Shown here: positions 26,114 to 36,518 of the stretch, one piece after another
How positions within the stretch are numbered: position 1 is the stretch's first letter
Layout of the letters: the number at the start of each line of letters is the position of its first letter
Assembly: GCA_030432655.1 (NCBI GenBank)
Contig: JAUILA010000008.1
Span: 62,001-126,000, forward strand
Source: Bacteroidia bacterium
GTDB taxonomy: Bacteria; Bacteroidota; Bacteroidia; Cytophagales; Cyclobacteriaceae
DNA: 64,000 nt
Reading direction: 5' to 3'
Translations under genes and position numbers: made by a program
Notes under the pieces: generated by a model
The model's database searches: none
What the model saw: the letters and a program-made list of their open reading frames with translations, nothing else
What the model was told of the DNA's origin: nothing

Positions 26114-27478
26114 TTACCGTATCTCATTCATAGTCTTTTGAAAATTCCTGATGATATTCTCACCTGCCCTGTGGACACCATTCGTAACCACCCACTCACC
26201 ATTAATCAGCGTCCCCAGAAATGAAGAAGCATCCGCTGTATAGACGATGGTATTGCACAAGTCTCTGGGAGCACTTACCGCAATCAGCGGATGATTTGCA
26301 TCAACGACCACCCCGTCCAAAGGCGCTCCCACAGCAAAGAATCGTTCAGCAGGCTTCCCCATAGCCCTTCTCCCCGATTGCCAGGCCATCCGGATCCCGT
26401 TAAAGCCACTGTTTCCGTTTCCTGGCAGGGTAAATGTAGACCTGGTATGACTGGTGACACGCTGGCCGTAATCAAGTATCCGGAGTTCCTCAAGCGGATT
26501 CAGACCTACATGGCTGTCTGTCCCGATACTCCATCGGCCACCGGCTTTTGTAAACTCCTTCAACCGGAACAATCCGTCTCCCAGGTTTCCTTCGGTACTT
26601 GGACAAAGCACCACATGCGCTCCAGAGCGGGCGATACCGGATACTTCTGTATCCTCCAGGTGGGTGGCATGCACCAGGTGATAGTTCTCATTGACCGGAC
26701 AATGCTGCAGCAACCATTCCACTGGACGCTGTCCGTGATAATTCACACAATCCTGAATCTCCTTGAGCTGCTCGGCAATATGAATATGAAATGGCAGTGA
26801 ACCATCCAGATCATTGCACATTTCAATTACATCCTGCGGGTCAACCGCCCGCAAGGAATGTACCCCCAACCCCAGTGAAGCATGCTCATGTCGATTGACC
26901 ACCATCCGGGAAGCTTCGAGCAGCTTCCAGTAGGCTTCATGATCCTGTGATATGAAACGGCGTTGCCCTTCTCCCGGTGGCTGTCCGAACCCTCCTTTCT
27001 GGTAAAACATCGGAATAAGGGTAATCCGTATCCCTGCCCTTTCTGCCGCCCGCACCAGCCTTTCACCCATCTCGGCGAGGTTGTCGTACGGCTTCCCGTT
27101 CTTGTCGTGATGCAGGTAGTGAAATTCTGCCACCGCAGTATATCCATGCCGCACCATCTGTGAATAAAGCATCGCGGCAATATTCTCCAGCTGCTCCGGC
27201 GATACGGATAATGCCACCTGGTACATGGCATTCCGCCAGCTCCAGAAGGTATCGGGATTGGCTCCTCCGGAGTGTGTCTCGGCCAATCCGGCCATGGCAT
27301 ACTGAAAGGCATGTGAATGTGCATTCTGAAATCCCGGCAATAAATAACCGTTGATATATTTTCCGCTCTCCCCCTTCTGCACTGATTCGATACAGCCATG
27401 AGCATCGAGGGTAACGGTCATATTCTCTTTCCAGCCATCGGTCGTCAGGATACCTTTAAATGAATAAGATCGGCCCAT
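26114..27478 (-). CDS. hutF: Formimidoylglutamate deiminase HutF
   Basis: HutF converts N-formimino-L-glutamate to N-formyl-L-glutamate and ammonia in histidine breakdown. The 454-residue amidohydrolase has the zinc motif H54-S-H56 (FQNAHSHAFQ), the internal LGVHSLRAV, FHIHIAEQ and LVHATHLED histidines and the metal Asp in GTDSHVGLNPLEE. The length is normal. It begins one base after the end of hutG, so the two consecutive steps are cotranscribed. hutH, hutU and hutI are not in this window. Confidence 0.93.
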   Translation of the reverse strand: MGRSYSFKGILTTDGWKENMTVTLDAHGCIESVQKGESGKYINGYLLPGFQNAHSHAFQYAMAGLAETHSGGANPDTFWSWRNAMYQVALSVSPEQLENIAAMLYSQMVRHGYTAVAEFHYLHHDKNGKPYDNLAEMGERLVRAAERAGIRITLIPMFYQKGGFGQPPGEGQRRFISQDHEAYWKLLEASRMVVNRHEHASLGLGVHSLRAVDPQDVIEMCNDLDGSLPFHIHIAEQLKEIQDCVNYHGQRPVEWLLQHCPVNENYHLVHATHLEDTEVSGIARSGAHVVLCPSTEGNLGDGLFRLKEFTKAGGRWSIGTDSHVGLNPLEELRILDYGQRVTSHTRSTFTLPGNGNSGFNGIRMAWQSGRRAMGKPAERFFAVGAPLDGVVVDANHPLIAVSAPRDLCNTIVYTADASSFLGTLINGEWVVTNGVHRAGENIIRNFQKTMNEIR

Positions 27479-28270
27479 TTACTTTATTTCATTAATCAGT
27501 TCGACAAATAGTTTTTTAAGTGATTCGCGCATTTTTCCGGCACGTTCCGGATGATATTTTTTTTCGAAATCATCCATGTAGTTGTCTTTGGCCATTTCCA
27601 GCTGTAAGGCATGCCTGTGCCGGGAAGGGTCACCGTAATGGCGCGTTATATATCCACCCTTAAACGGATGGTTATGAGAAAATTCATACGAACTTGTTTT
27701 CAGTACCCTTGCGGCAATATCTATGAGTTGACCCCCCGCTGAAGCTCCGTCGGCATCCCCCAGGATAAGGTCGGGGAATGGTTCTTTGCGGATGCCCGGC
27801 ACCAACCGGCGAATCGAATGTGCATCAAACAGTAATACCTGCCCGAATTTATCTGCCATTTCTGAAAGAAGCTCCTCCAAACGGTCATGGTACGGGCGGT
27901 AATATAATTCCCGGCGCCGGTTGATCTCTGCTTCATCAGGTACCTTATCATATAACGGATGTCCGTTGAAGGTCGTCGATGGCACCAGCCCGGTGATAAT
28001 CCGTCCGTCCGAGTAAAGCGGCTGACTATCCGGATCACGGTTCAAATCAATCACCCATCGGTTCATATTAGCAATGATCATCGTGACCCCAAGCTCAGGG
28101 GCAAAATCATACAACTGATCAATGTACCAGTCCGTATCGTCCGGATCCTCCGTGAAGCCCGGATAAATCTGTTCCTTCACTTCCGGAGGAAAATAAACTC
28201 CGGAATGAGGCGAACTGAGAACTACCGGTACCGCCGGTCCGGCCGGAGGAATTACATCGAAAACATCCAT
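27479..28270 (-). CDS. hutG: N-formylglutamate amidohydrolase HutG
   Basis: Cleaves N-formylglutamate to glutamate and formate, the step after HutF. The 263-residue protein shows family motifs SSPHSGVYFP (about 19-28), TDWYIDQLY, NRWVIDLNRDP, LLFDAHSIRR and a C-terminal LQLEMAKDNYMD. With HutF directly downstream this is the five-step, formate-releasing branch of histidine use. Confidence 0.93.
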   Translation of the reverse strand: MDVFDVIPPAGPAVPVVLSSPHSGVYFPPEVKEQIYPGFTEDPDDTDWYIDQLYDFAPELGVTMIIANMNRWVIDLNRDPDSQPLYSDGRIITGLVPSTTFNGHPLYDKVPDEAEINRRRELYYRPYHDRLEELLSEMADKFGQVLLFDAHSIRRLVPGIRKEPFPDLILGDADGASAGGQLIDIAARVLKTSSYEFSHNHPFKGGYITRHYGDPSRHRHALQLEMAKDNYMDDFEKKYHPERAGKMRESLKKLFVELINEIK

Positions 28271-28386
28271 GGAACTAAGTTAGGAATTAGGCGCAAATCA
28301 GCGATGACAAACCTCATTATTCATTTAAATGCATGGATATTCCAGTTCTGATTATATATTTAGAAATCAATAATATTATTCTATTA

Positions 28387-29220
28387 ATGTGTTCCCGATC
28401 TGTTTTTCCACTGGTTCTTCTGTTCTTTTCCTTATCCGCTGTGGCACAGGAGGATACAGATCACTGGTTTATCATGCTTGACGAAACTGAGGTCATCGGG
28501 AAAATAGAACGGGACTCCGCGGGCATACTGCTGGTCCGGACAATTGACGGCCTGCTAATGAATTTGCCGGTTGACTCGATTGAATTTCGCGAAACCCTGC
28601 AGCCAGGTGAGGCCGGCAGAAAATATCCGGTCATTTTTCCGGCCAACATACAGCGAAATCTGGGAGCAGGCAATGCGTTCACACTTCCAAAAGGGAAAGG
28701 GTTTTATCAGACCGGCTGGGGGATCCATCACACAGGCGACTATGGGTTGACCGACAATTTGACCGTGGGTGCCGGATGGTTCATGCTCTACGCTGGATGG
28801 ATTCACCTGAAAGCCGCAACGCCCATTAAAAAAGATCTCGTCCAGGTGGGAATCAATACGGGTTACGGACTAACTTATCAATCGGAGAATGCAGCTGTTC
28901 TTACCGGACTGATCACCATCGGCAATCCAAACCTGTTTATCACCACCGGATACGGGATGTTCTGGATTGACGGAGCCCGCTACCAACAGCTTCAGATCAG
29001 CGGGCAAATGCGGACCAGCATGCACGGGAGTATGATAATGGAATTTATGTATTTCAGCGAATGGGATTTGTTGCAGAGCTATTTCATTCTGGGGGGTCGC
29101 TCACGCCTCTTTTCACGCACCTCGTTTGACTATGGATTTGGATTTGCCAATGGCCGTAATAGCGGGGACTATCTTCCGGTGGTCCCGTTAATCTGGCTGG
29201 GCCTGATGGTACCACTCTGA
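28387..29220 (+). CDS. Hypothetical exported protein, possibly outer-membrane barrel
   Basis: A 277-residue protein; ATG 28387 gives a clean signal peptide (VFPLVLLFFSLSAVAQ), unlike the in-frame ATG at 28333. An N-terminal region (DHWFIMLDETEVIGKIERD) is followed by a series of aromatic beta-strands separated by short turns (YQTGWGIHHTGDYGLTDNL, WFMLYAGWIHLKAAT, LFITTGYGMFWID), as in small outer-membrane barrels. No named family recognised. Confidence 0.65.
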   Translation: MCSRSVFPLVLLFFSLSAVAQEDTDHWFIMLDETEVIGKIERDSAGILLVRTIDGLLMNLPVDSIEFRETLQPGEAGRKYPVIFPANIQRNLGAGNAFTLPKGKGFYQTGWGIHHTGDYGLTDNLTVGAGWFMLYAGWIHLKAATPIKKDLVQVGINTGYGLTYQSENAAVLTGLITIGNPNLFITTGYGMFWIDGARYQQLQISGQMRTSMHGSMIMEFMYFSEWDLLQSYFILGGRSRLFSRTSFDYGFGFANGRNSGDYLPVVPLIWLGLMVPL

Positions 29221-29281
29221 TAAGCGGATTTGCCGAAACCAATTCTTTTTTTCTTCTTGCATTACCCCTAACCCCGATACC

Positions 29282-30466
29282 ATGAAGTTCAGGAGAATCA
29301 AGCGAAGAAAATTTATTTCAAACATTGCCCGATACGGTGCTGCGCTGCCCGTTGCCGGGGCAGGCCTGCTAGCCTGCAACCAATCATCAACAAAAGAAGA
29401 ATCTTCTCTGCCGGCCGCAACGGAAAGCAATAAACTGAATATCCTCATCCTGGGCGGCACCAGTTTCCTGGGGCCCCATCAGATTGCCTATGCCATGGAC
29501 CGTGGCCATTCCATCACTACATTCACCCGTGGCAAAACACGTCCGACTGTTCACCAGGAGCTTTTTGATAATGTAAATATGCTTATCGGGGACCGGGCCG
29601 ATGACCTCTCTGCTCTGGAGAACGGCAGCTGGGATGTGGTAATTGACAACTCCGGCCACAATGTGGAATGGACCAAAAGCACCGCTGCCTTATTGAAAGA
29701 CCGCGTTGACCTGTATGTATACACTTCGTCCACCGGCGTTTTTTACCCGTACCTCGATAGTGATACGCGGGAGAATGTGGAAATTCTGCTGGAGGAACCG
29801 GAAGGGGTCACGGATGAGGACATGAAAATTGAATACTGGTACGGCGTCATGAAAGCCAACTCTGAACTGGCTGCCCGGAAAGAATTCGGGGATGACCGCA
29901 CCATCGTTGTCAGACCAACCTACATGATCGGTCCGGCGGATAAATCAAACCGCTTTATCCACTGGCCGGTTAGGCTATCGCGTGGCGGAGACATTCTGGT
30001 TCCCGGAAAGGAACAGGATCCGGTTCAGTATGCGGATGTCCGGGACATCGCAGGGTGGATGATCCGCCTGATTGAGGAAAAAAAGGCCGGCACTTATAAC
30101 GGCGTTGGTCCGGAGGCACCTCAAACCATGCCTGAATTTGTCCGCGAAGCAGGCGGGGCATTCGATGTATCCTCGAATTACGTTCAGGTCGATGATTACG
30201 AATTCCTCAAGGAACATGATGTGGAACATATCGTTCCATGGATTATGCCGGAAGGAAATAACTATGGATCTGCGCGGATCAACAATGAAAAGGCCCTGGC
30301 GACAGGACTCACGCTGCGGCCCCCTCGGGAAACTGTCCGGGACACCTACGACTGGTGGTACTCCGATGCGCTGACAGATGAAAAAAGAAATGAGTACGAA
30401 CAGGACGGTACGGTCGTGTTAAACCGGGAAAAGGAAATATTGCAGGACTGGGCTGAACGAGGGTAG
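29282..30466 (+). CDS. Tat-exported NAD-dependent epimerase/dehydratase-like protein
   Basis: A 394-residue extended-SDR protein with a Rossmann nucleotide loop (LNILILGGTSFLGPHQIAYA) and later epimerase features (VIDNSGHNVEWT, YTSSTGVFYPY, EYWYGVMKANSE, VVRPTYMIGP, QYADVRDIAGW). The classical YxxxK appears as Y-G-V-M-K. The N-terminus has a twin-arginine-like KRRKFIS followed by a hydrophobic stretch and LLAC, so the protein is probably a Tat-exported lipoprotein. Tat export allows a cofactor-loaded enzyme outside the cytoplasm. Confidence 0.85.
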   Translation: MKFRRIKRRKFISNIARYGAALPVAGAGLLACNQSSTKEESSLPAATESNKLNILILGGTSFLGPHQIAYAMDRGHSITTFTRGKTRPTVHQELFDNVNMLIGDRADDLSALENGSWDVVIDNSGHNVEWTKSTAALLKDRVDLYVYTSSTGVFYPYLDSDTRENVEILLEEPEGVTDEDMKIEYWYGVMKANSELAARKEFGDDRTIVVRPTYMIGPADKSNRFIHWPVRLSRGGDILVPGKEQDPVQYADVRDIAGWMIRLIEEKKAGTYNGVGPEAPQTMPEFVREAGGAFDVSSNYVQVDDYEFLKEHDVEHIVPWIMPEGNNYGSARINNEKALATGLTLRPPRETVRDTYDWWYSDALTDEKRNEYEQDGTVVLNREKEILQDWAERG

Positions 30467-30472
30467 AATAAT

Positions 30473-31840
30473 TTATCGCCGAAAATCGAACGCCCCTAAC
30501 TCGTGATCCTGTTTGAATAGTTTATAATCCTTCTTTACCTGATGGTATTCCATTTGAGCAAATCGCAGAATATCATCTTCAAATAAATCCGGGTTAATAC
30601 TTTTGAGAATTTCTTCTTCCGCTTCGTAGTTATTATCATCACTCTCATCTGAACGGGCATGGGTTTGTGCGAGGGTTTCCCCACAGATCCAGGCATAATT
30701 CCGGAACTCTTTTTTCCCGAGGGAATCCAGGTCCATTTCCTTTTTGAACGGGCTTCTTTCACGTATCAGATAGCTCTTATCATCAAAGGTGGCATACCCA
30801 TAAAACCGGTCTCCACCAGCGAGATGGACGTTTTGGGCTTTCACAATATTTTCTGCCTAATTCGACTTTTTTCTCCCTCTTTTAGTTTGACCTGTTAGCC
30901 CGGTCAGGGATGAATCTCTTGCCTGTTTCATTTCCAGAATGATGTTGTCGTCCTTGCGGTCCGTGGGACCATTGACAAGCAACCAGAACCTGTCAAGACC
31001 GAGGCTGGCAGTACCGCTGTTCTTTTTAAGTGCCACATCTTTTAGCTTAAAGAATTCCTCAACCTCACGATTTGTCTTAATATCATTCTCTTTCGCGTAG
31101 GTATAAACCACCTCCTGGAACTCCTTCAGGTGCTTGCTGTAAGGAACAATCTTATCGGTTGTAATAAACCGTTCCTTGTCAAAATTTATATTCTTGTCCA
31201 GAAATTTCTTTCTTGACTCCTTGGCTGATTCGATCAATTCACAGATTAACGGCGGACTGTTATCAAGCCTGAATTGATGCCATCGTTCGCGATCGTCCTT
31301 CGCGAAAGAGACCAGCCCCTCCATGTATCCCCGGATAAATTCACGAACAATTTTACAGCGCTGTTTCTTCTTGAAACCATGCACCTTGGCGGCCAGGTAA
31401 AAACCAACTGCTCCCCGTTTCACATCGTAGGTAAACGGAGCAAAATAGGCTTCGTCAAAGTCATTCACTCCAAAAAACGGGACATTGTTCTCGTTCGGCA
31501 TAATCCCGAAATTTTCAGGATGCACATCCCCGATAGTGAAAACCACCGGCATCTCCGAATCACTACCTGCCTGGTCACGATAGTAAAGTAGAGAGGAACC
31601 ACGGAAGAACTTAAACATACAGGAAGAGAGCTTATCAAACTTGTCACTTGCCTCTTCCGGTTTGTTTTTTATCCGGATAGTATGATCTTCCCGAAGTGTA
31701 CTCCGGATGTGCAGACGCCGCTGCTCATCATTCAGCAATCTGGGGTGAACAGTAATTTCGCACTTTGCCACGCGTCGCGCAAACTTTTTGAAAGCTTCGC
31801 GCTGATCCGAATCGTTAACTTGTTTTCCCTGGATGATCAT
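30473..31840 (-). pseudogene. DUF2252 family gene interrupted by an in-frame TAG
   Basis: Two open segments in the same frame (31840-30857 and 30844-30473) are separated by a single TAG at 30857-30859. Read through, they give a ~455-residue protein of normal DUF2252 length. The first part carries FRGSSLLYYRD, VFTIGDVHPENFG and GVNDFDEAYFAPFTYDVKRG; then DIILEMKQA-type sequence reaches the stop, and the family continues directly as AENIVKAQNVHL and SYLIRERSPFKK. One base change (for example CAG to TAG) explains it. A GTG at 30844 could restart translation. Either a recent pseudogene, a sequencing error, or a split gene. DUF2252 has a kinase-like fold of unknown role. Confidence 0.8.
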
Positions 31841-31850
31841 ACTTTAAATA

Positions 31851-31887
31851 ATAAAAACGGGCCCGCTAACTGGTAACAGGCCCGTTT
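31851..31887 (-). terminator. Intrinsic terminator after the lmo0937-type gene
   Basis: On the minus strand AACGGGCC (31886-31879) pairs with GGCCCGTT (31863-31856), an 8-bp G+C-rich stem with a 15-base loop, directly followed by TTTATTATTT. It begins about ten bases after the stop codon of the small membrane protein gene. Confidence 0.8.
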
Positions 31888-31895
31888 GAACAGAC

Positions 31896-32048
31896 TTACA
31901 CCGCTCTGCCGCGGATAAGCCGGAAAAGAATGGCGACTATTGCAATCACCAGTAATATATGTATGAAACTTCCAAGACTAAAGACAAAGAAGCCCAGCAG
32001 CCAGCCAATCAAAAGAATAACTGCTACTGCAAATAATAAATTGCTCAT
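31896..32048 (-). CDS. lmo0937-type small membrane protein (DUF5670-like)
   Basis: A 50-residue protein of two hydrophobic segments around a G-S hinge (LLFAVAVILLIGWLLGFFVFS, then FIHILLVIAIVAILFRLIRG), ending in basic residues. This is the lmo0937 family, small membrane proteins often induced by envelope or osmotic stress. It has its own downstream terminator, so it is probably monocistronic. Confidence 0.85.
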   Translation of the reverse strand: MSNLLFAVAVILLIGWLLGFFVFSLGSFIHILLVIAIVAILFRLIRGRAV

Positions 32049-32193
32049 AACTTTCAATGTTTGGTTATGAGTTTCATGGAAAATATCATGCCCGCTGCAT
32101 TTTTCTGTTATTCAGGCCCTTTTTAATATACTTTTCTATTAACTGTGTGTAATATTCTCCACAAAAGATATGACGTCATTCCTCTTTTTTCTC

Positions 32194-35100
32194 TTAGCTC
32201 CTGACTTTTCGTGACGCGTCATTCATGATCAGGTACAGGCTGGGAACTATGATAAGGATAATGGAAGTCGCAAAGACAATCCCGAATCCAAGGGAAATAG
32301 CCATAGGAATAAGGGTCCTGGCCTGATCAGATTGTTCAAGGATTATGGGAGTGAGACCACCAAACGTTGTAAGGGTTGTCAGCATGATTGGCCGGAAACG
32401 ACGCACACCCGCCTCATGAATTGCCTTAAACACGCTGACTCCTTTTTCACGAAGTTTCTTATTGGCGTAATCAATCATGATCAGCGAATCATTCACTACA
32501 ACCCCTGAAAGGGCAATAATTCCCATCAGGCTGACAAGGGAAAGGTCGTAACCCAGCATGATATGCCCGATCACCGCACCAACGATTCCAAACGGGATCG
32601 CAGCCATGACAATTACAGGTTGCGAATAACTTCCAAAGGCAACTGCCAGCAATGAATAAATAATCAGCATGGCCATCACAAACCCTCCCCAAAGTGATTG
32701 GGTGGATTCCCTCATCTCTGCCTGGCTTCCTTCAAAGCTCCAGGTGATCCCGGGGAAATCAGCCCGTAATTGGGGCAGGATCTCTGTCTGAAGAGATTCG
32801 AGGACTTGTGTAACTGTATTTGCCGGCTCAACATCCATTCCCACCGTCACTACCCTTCTGCCATTCCGCCGGTTGATCGAGGTAAATGCTTCCCGCTGCT
32901 GCACGTCAACGATATCCATCAGAGGAACCTGCACGTTGTCCGGACTTCTTACCAGTAAATCCTCCAGGCTGTAAATATCCCGACGTTCTTCCAGGGGTAA
33001 TTTGACACGCACCTCCACCTCGTTATTCCCCCTGAGCTGCCGCATGGCCAGTGCACCAAAAAATGCATTGCGCACCTGCATGCCGATATCATTCGAGGTA
33101 AAGCCCATATTCCGCCCTTCCGGAAGCAGCGTAAAGTCGAACTGGGTTTTCCCCTTATTATAATTATCATTTACATCCCGTGTATTCTCAAAAGTTTCGA
33201 CCTTATCAAAAAATGCCTGGCTGGCCGCTTCCAGCACTTCTATTTCCGAATGGCTGAGGTCCACACTGATATCCTGCTGGTATCCTCCGGGACCGCGTTC
33301 CGCCTCAAAGGTGATCTGGTCAACCCCTTCGATCTCGCCGATCTCGTCCCTCCACAATTCAATTACCTCCTGCGCCGTCATGTCCCGCTCTTCAACAGGC
33401 AGCATAACGATTTCAACATCAATAAAGCTCTGCCCGCGAACATTGGTCTTAACCCCTTCCGCCACTTCATACAGATTATGTTCCTCGAACATGGCAATGG
33501 TCGATTCGGTAATCTCCACGGCCACCCTGGCCGCCTGCTCAGGCGTTGTGCTGACCGGAAGGGAGACACCTGCCTCAATCTCATCTGCCGATACTTCCGG
33601 CATCAGGATAATCCCCATGTGATCGCTATAGCCATATCCGCCAATCACCAGCAACAATCCGAGCGCAGAACTCAGGGTTACATACCTGTTGTCCAGACAT
33701 TTCCCGAGAAAGCGCTTGTAATGGTGATTCACAAAATGTTCGAATTTCCGCGCGATCACTCCCTGCCATTTACCTATACGGCTGCCGATTTTCAGCCTGT
33801 CTTTTTTACTGACATGGGCAAGGTGTGCCGGGAGAATGAAAAGTGCCTCCGCAAGTGAAACAAACAGCACAACGATCACTACGGCAGGCAACGGCCACCA
33901 GAATTTACCGGTGGTCCCCGGAATAAACAATAAGGGAATAAAGGTGACCACTGTCGTGAGAATGCTGAAAATTACCGGTTTGGCAATGTCTTTGGCGCCC
34001 AGTATCGCCGCGTCAAGGTTGCTCATTCCTTTTTGGCGGTATTCATAAATATTCTCTCCGACTACAACCGCGTCATCCACCACAATACCCAGAACCACCA
34101 GGAAACCAAACATGGAGATCATATTGATACTGACGTCGATAAGCGGCAGAAAAAGGATACCTCCGATAAAGGAAATAGCCATTCCCATCATTACCCAGAA
34201 TGCCAGCCTGTATTCCAGGAATAAAGCCAGAATTCCGAATACTATGATGATGGCCATGATGCCATTTTCCGTAAGCAATCCCATGCGCTGCCGATAGTCA
34301 TCGGCCGTATTGGTATCTATCCGGTACTTAATGCCATCCGGCAACACAAAATCATCCAGGATGCCATTTACTGCGTCCTCAATTTCCAGCGGCGACTGAT
34401 CCCCCACCCTGTATATCGATAAATCAACCGTTGGTTGTTCATTAAACTGACCATGAAAGCCCTCTTCCTCAAAACCGTCTGTGATAGTCGCCAGGTCGTT
34501 GAGTGTTACGGTTGCCCCGCCTGGCGACGTGATTATCTCAATATTACCGTATTCCTCTGCCCATTGTTTTCGCTCCTTCATCCGGAGTAGTATCTCGCCG
34601 GTACTTGCTTCGACCGCTCCGGCTGGAACGTCCTCGCTGGACTGACGAATGATCGTGGCCACTTCACCGAGGGTCAGGTTGTAGCGTCGCAACTGATCGC
34701 GGCTTATTTCGATGTGTGTTACATATTCGGGCACATTCCCGATTTCAACCTGGGTGATGGAGGGGTCATTGAGAAACCGGTCCCTCAGTCGTTCCGCAAG
34801 TATACGCAAGGTCCAGATGTCCGTATTGCCGTATAAGCCTACTTCCATTACATTTCGCTGCCTGGATTGCAGCCGTACTTCAGGCACTTCAATTTCATCG
34901 GGGAAGGTCCGGATTCTTGCCACCGCCTGGTCAATATCCTGGAACGCCTTCATCCGATCCATACCAGCTACCAGTTCGATCGTGACCCGCCCGGATCCCT
35001 CATCGGCCGTCGAGGTGATCTCCTTGATTCCCTGAACACCGATAACGGCTTCCTCCACCGGCATCAGTATCCCCTGCTCCACTTCCGCAGGTGCCGCTCC

Positions 35101-35292
35101 GGGATACACCACACTTACCTCGACAATATCCAGCTGAAATTGTGGAAATACCTCCTTCTGAATGGTATACATTGTCCAGAATCCTCCGCCCAGAAGCAAA
35201 AGCATGAGCAGGTTGGCTACAATCGGGTGGCGCGCCATGTACCCGATAGCACCTTGCTTAACCGTATTTTCCGTATTTTTTTCTTCACTCAT
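32194..35292 (-). CDS. RND efflux transporter, AcrB/HAE1-like inner-membrane pump
   Basis: A 1032-residue proton-driven RND pump with twelve membrane segments and two large periplasmic loops. The proton-relay pair is visible in [14 protein letters not shown] (TM4), and the second half has [17 protein letters not shown] and [17 protein letters not shown]-terminus: [17 protein letters not shown]. It is the last gene of a three-gene operon with its adaptor (4-bp overlap) and outer-membrane channel. The substrate is likely hydrophobic drugs or lipids rather than metal, because metal-type (CusA) Met triads are not apparent. Confidence 0.95.
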   Translation of the reverse strand: MSEEKNTENTVKQGAIGYMARHPIVANLLMLLLLGGGFWTMYTIQKEVFPQFQLDIVEVSVVYPGAAPAEVEQGILMPVEEAVIGVQGIKEITSTADEGSGRVTIELVAGMDRMKAFQDIDQAVARIRTFPDEIEVPEVRLQSRQRNVMEVGLYGNTDIWTLRILAERLRDRFLNDPSITQVEIGNVPEYVTHIEISRDQLRRYNLTLGEVATIIRQSSEDVPAGAVEASTGEILLRMKERKQWAEEYGNIEIITSPGGATVTLNDLATITDGFEEEGFHGQFNEQPTVDLSIYRVGDQSPLEIEDAVNGILDDFVLPDGIKYRIDTNTADDYRQRMGLLTENGIMAIIIVFGILALFLEYRLAFWVMMGMAISFIGGILFLPLIDVSINMISMFGFLVVLGIVVDDAVVVGENIYEYRQKGMSNLDAAILGAKDIAKPVIFSILTTVVTFIPLLFIPGTTGKFWWPLPAVVIVVLFVSLAEALFILPAHLAHVSKKDRLKIGSRIGKWQGVIARKFEHFVNHHYKRFLGKCLDNRYVTLSSALGLLLVIGGYGYSDHMGIILMPEVSADEIEAGVSLPVSTTPEQAARVAVEITESTIAMFEEHNLYEVAEGVKTNVRGQSFIDVEIVMLPVEERDMTAQEVIELWRDEIGEIEGVDQITFEAERGPGGYQQDISVDLSHSEIEVLEAASQAFFDKVETFENTRDVNDNYNKGKTQFDFTLLPEGRNMGFTSNDIGMQVRNAFFGALAMRQLRGNNEVEVRVKLPLEERRDIYSLEDLLVRSPDNVQVPLMDIVDVQQREAFTSINRRNGRRVVTVGMDVEPANTVTQVLESLQTEILPQLRADFPGITWSFEGSQAEMRESTQSLWGGFVMAMLIIYSLLAVAFGSYSQPVIVMAAIPFGIVGAVIGHIMLGYDLSLVSLMGIIALSGVVVNDSLIMIDYANKKLREKGVSVFKAIHEAGVRRFRPIMLTTLTTFGGLTPIILEQSDQARTLIPMAISLGFGIVFATSIILIIVPSLYLIMNDASRKVRS

Positions 35293-36515
35293 CGGATTGA
35301 GTCATTTTGATGAGTAGAGCTTGATTTACGGGCAAGCGATTCATTCTTCTGTTCAGGTTCCTGCACCGACTCCACGCGAAGCGGTGCGCCATCGGTGACT
35401 GTGGCCAGATTGGTGGTGACCACGCGTGCGGATTCCTCCAGCCCCTGTTCAATGTAGGCATATTCCGCATCGGTAAAGACGATGCTGACATTCCGGATTC
35501 GAAGTGTATCCTCTTCTTCCACCCAGACTGTTTCATTCTCCCGTAAGTGATCGCGGTTAAGCCGGATGATATCATCAAATTCACGGGCAATAAAGCGTGC
35601 CTCGACAAACGAATTGATCACCAGGGGTGGTTGTCCTGTATTGGTCCCCAACGGATCCTCCACTTCAACGATCACCCTGGCCATCCGTGTCTGTTCATCC
35701 AGCGCACCGATCATTTTATGCACATAACCAATCCTGGAAACATCTCCGGGCCATGCTTTACGGTCCCGGATGATCACACGCGATCCTCTTTCATTGGAAT
35801 CATCAGGAAACTGTATCCGGCTGATCTTTGACAATGGCACATTTACCACAACCCAGTAAGTATCCACACCAACCAGCCGCCCAAGGGTGGTTGCCGGTGT
35901 GACTTGCGAACCGAGATTGACATTTCTGGTGAGAATATGGGCATCGAAGGGCGCCTTAATGGTTGTCCGGTCAAGGTTAAGTTGTGCCTGATCAACAGCC
36001 GCACGGGCCGCCTCGACCTGTGCCTTTACGGCGTTCAGCTGAGGCTCGCGCAGCACAAGGTCCATATCTTCCATGGGCATTGATTCCTCGATAAGCTGAT
36101 AGTCTTTACGCGCCACTTCCTGTCGACCTTCTTCAATATTCAGGTCGGCAAGCGCCTGACTCAGATCGCTTTTCCTCAATTCAAGGGTATTGTAGTAATC
36201 ACTGGGATCGACCTGCACCAGCATTTCTCCTTTCTTAATGGTCTCCCCGGGGACAAATCTGTCTGACTGACGGATTATTTCCCCGCTCACACGCGGACTT
36301 AACATTATATCCATAGCTGGCTGCACGGTACCTGTAGCAATGATCACCGGTTGAAAGTCTCCCTTTTCCAACTCCACAACATCCACCAGCATGGCGATTT
36401 CCTTAACAGCACCCGAGCGCTGTGCTTCAGGTTCTGTCAGAAAAATGAGGGCTGTGACCACCGCCGCCACGACAAGAATGGCAACACTGAGTAGTATGGT
36501 TTTCTTTTTTGACAT
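35289..36515 (-). CDS. RND periplasmic adaptor (membrane fusion protein)
   Basis: A 408-residue HlyD/AcrA-like protein with an N-terminal membrane anchor ([18 protein letters not shown]), a lipoyl half-motif ([22 protein letters not shown]), a coiled-coil hairpin (about 110-190), the second lipoyl half ([16 protein letters not shown]) and a beta-barrel domain. It bridges the pump and the OMF. The gene lies 3 bp after the OMF gene and overlaps the pump gene. Confidence 0.93.
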   Translation of the reverse strand: MSKKKTILLSVAILVVAAVVTALIFLTEPEAQRSGAVKEIAMLVDVVELEKGDFQPVIIATGTVQPAMDIMLSPRVSGEIIRQSDRFVPGETIKKGEMLVQVDPSDYYNTLELRKSDLSQALADLNIEEGRQEVARKDYQLIEESMPMEDMDLVLREPQLNAVKAQVEAARAAVDQAQLNLDRTTIKAPFDAHILTRNVNLGSQVTPATTLGRLVGVDTYWVVVNVPLSKISRIQFPDDSNERGSRVIIRDRKAWPGDVSRIGYVHKMIGALDEQTRMARVIVEVEDPLGTNTGQPPLVINSFVEARFIAREFDDIIRLNRDHLRENETVWVEEEDTLRIRNVSIVFTDAEYAYIEQGLEESARVVTTNLATVTDGAPLRVESVQEPEQKNESLARKSSSTHQNDSIR

Positions 36516-36518
36516 AGT

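Noticed and set aside
30857-30859. TAG read as pyrrolysine or a programmed readthrough
   Set aside because: No pyl genes in view, TAG ends other genes normally, and simple mutation of a Gln codon is the cheaper explanation.
34867-35310. Plus-strand open frame of 147 codons across the RND pump gene
   Set aside because: It is antisense to a complete RND transporter and encodes no recognisable domain.
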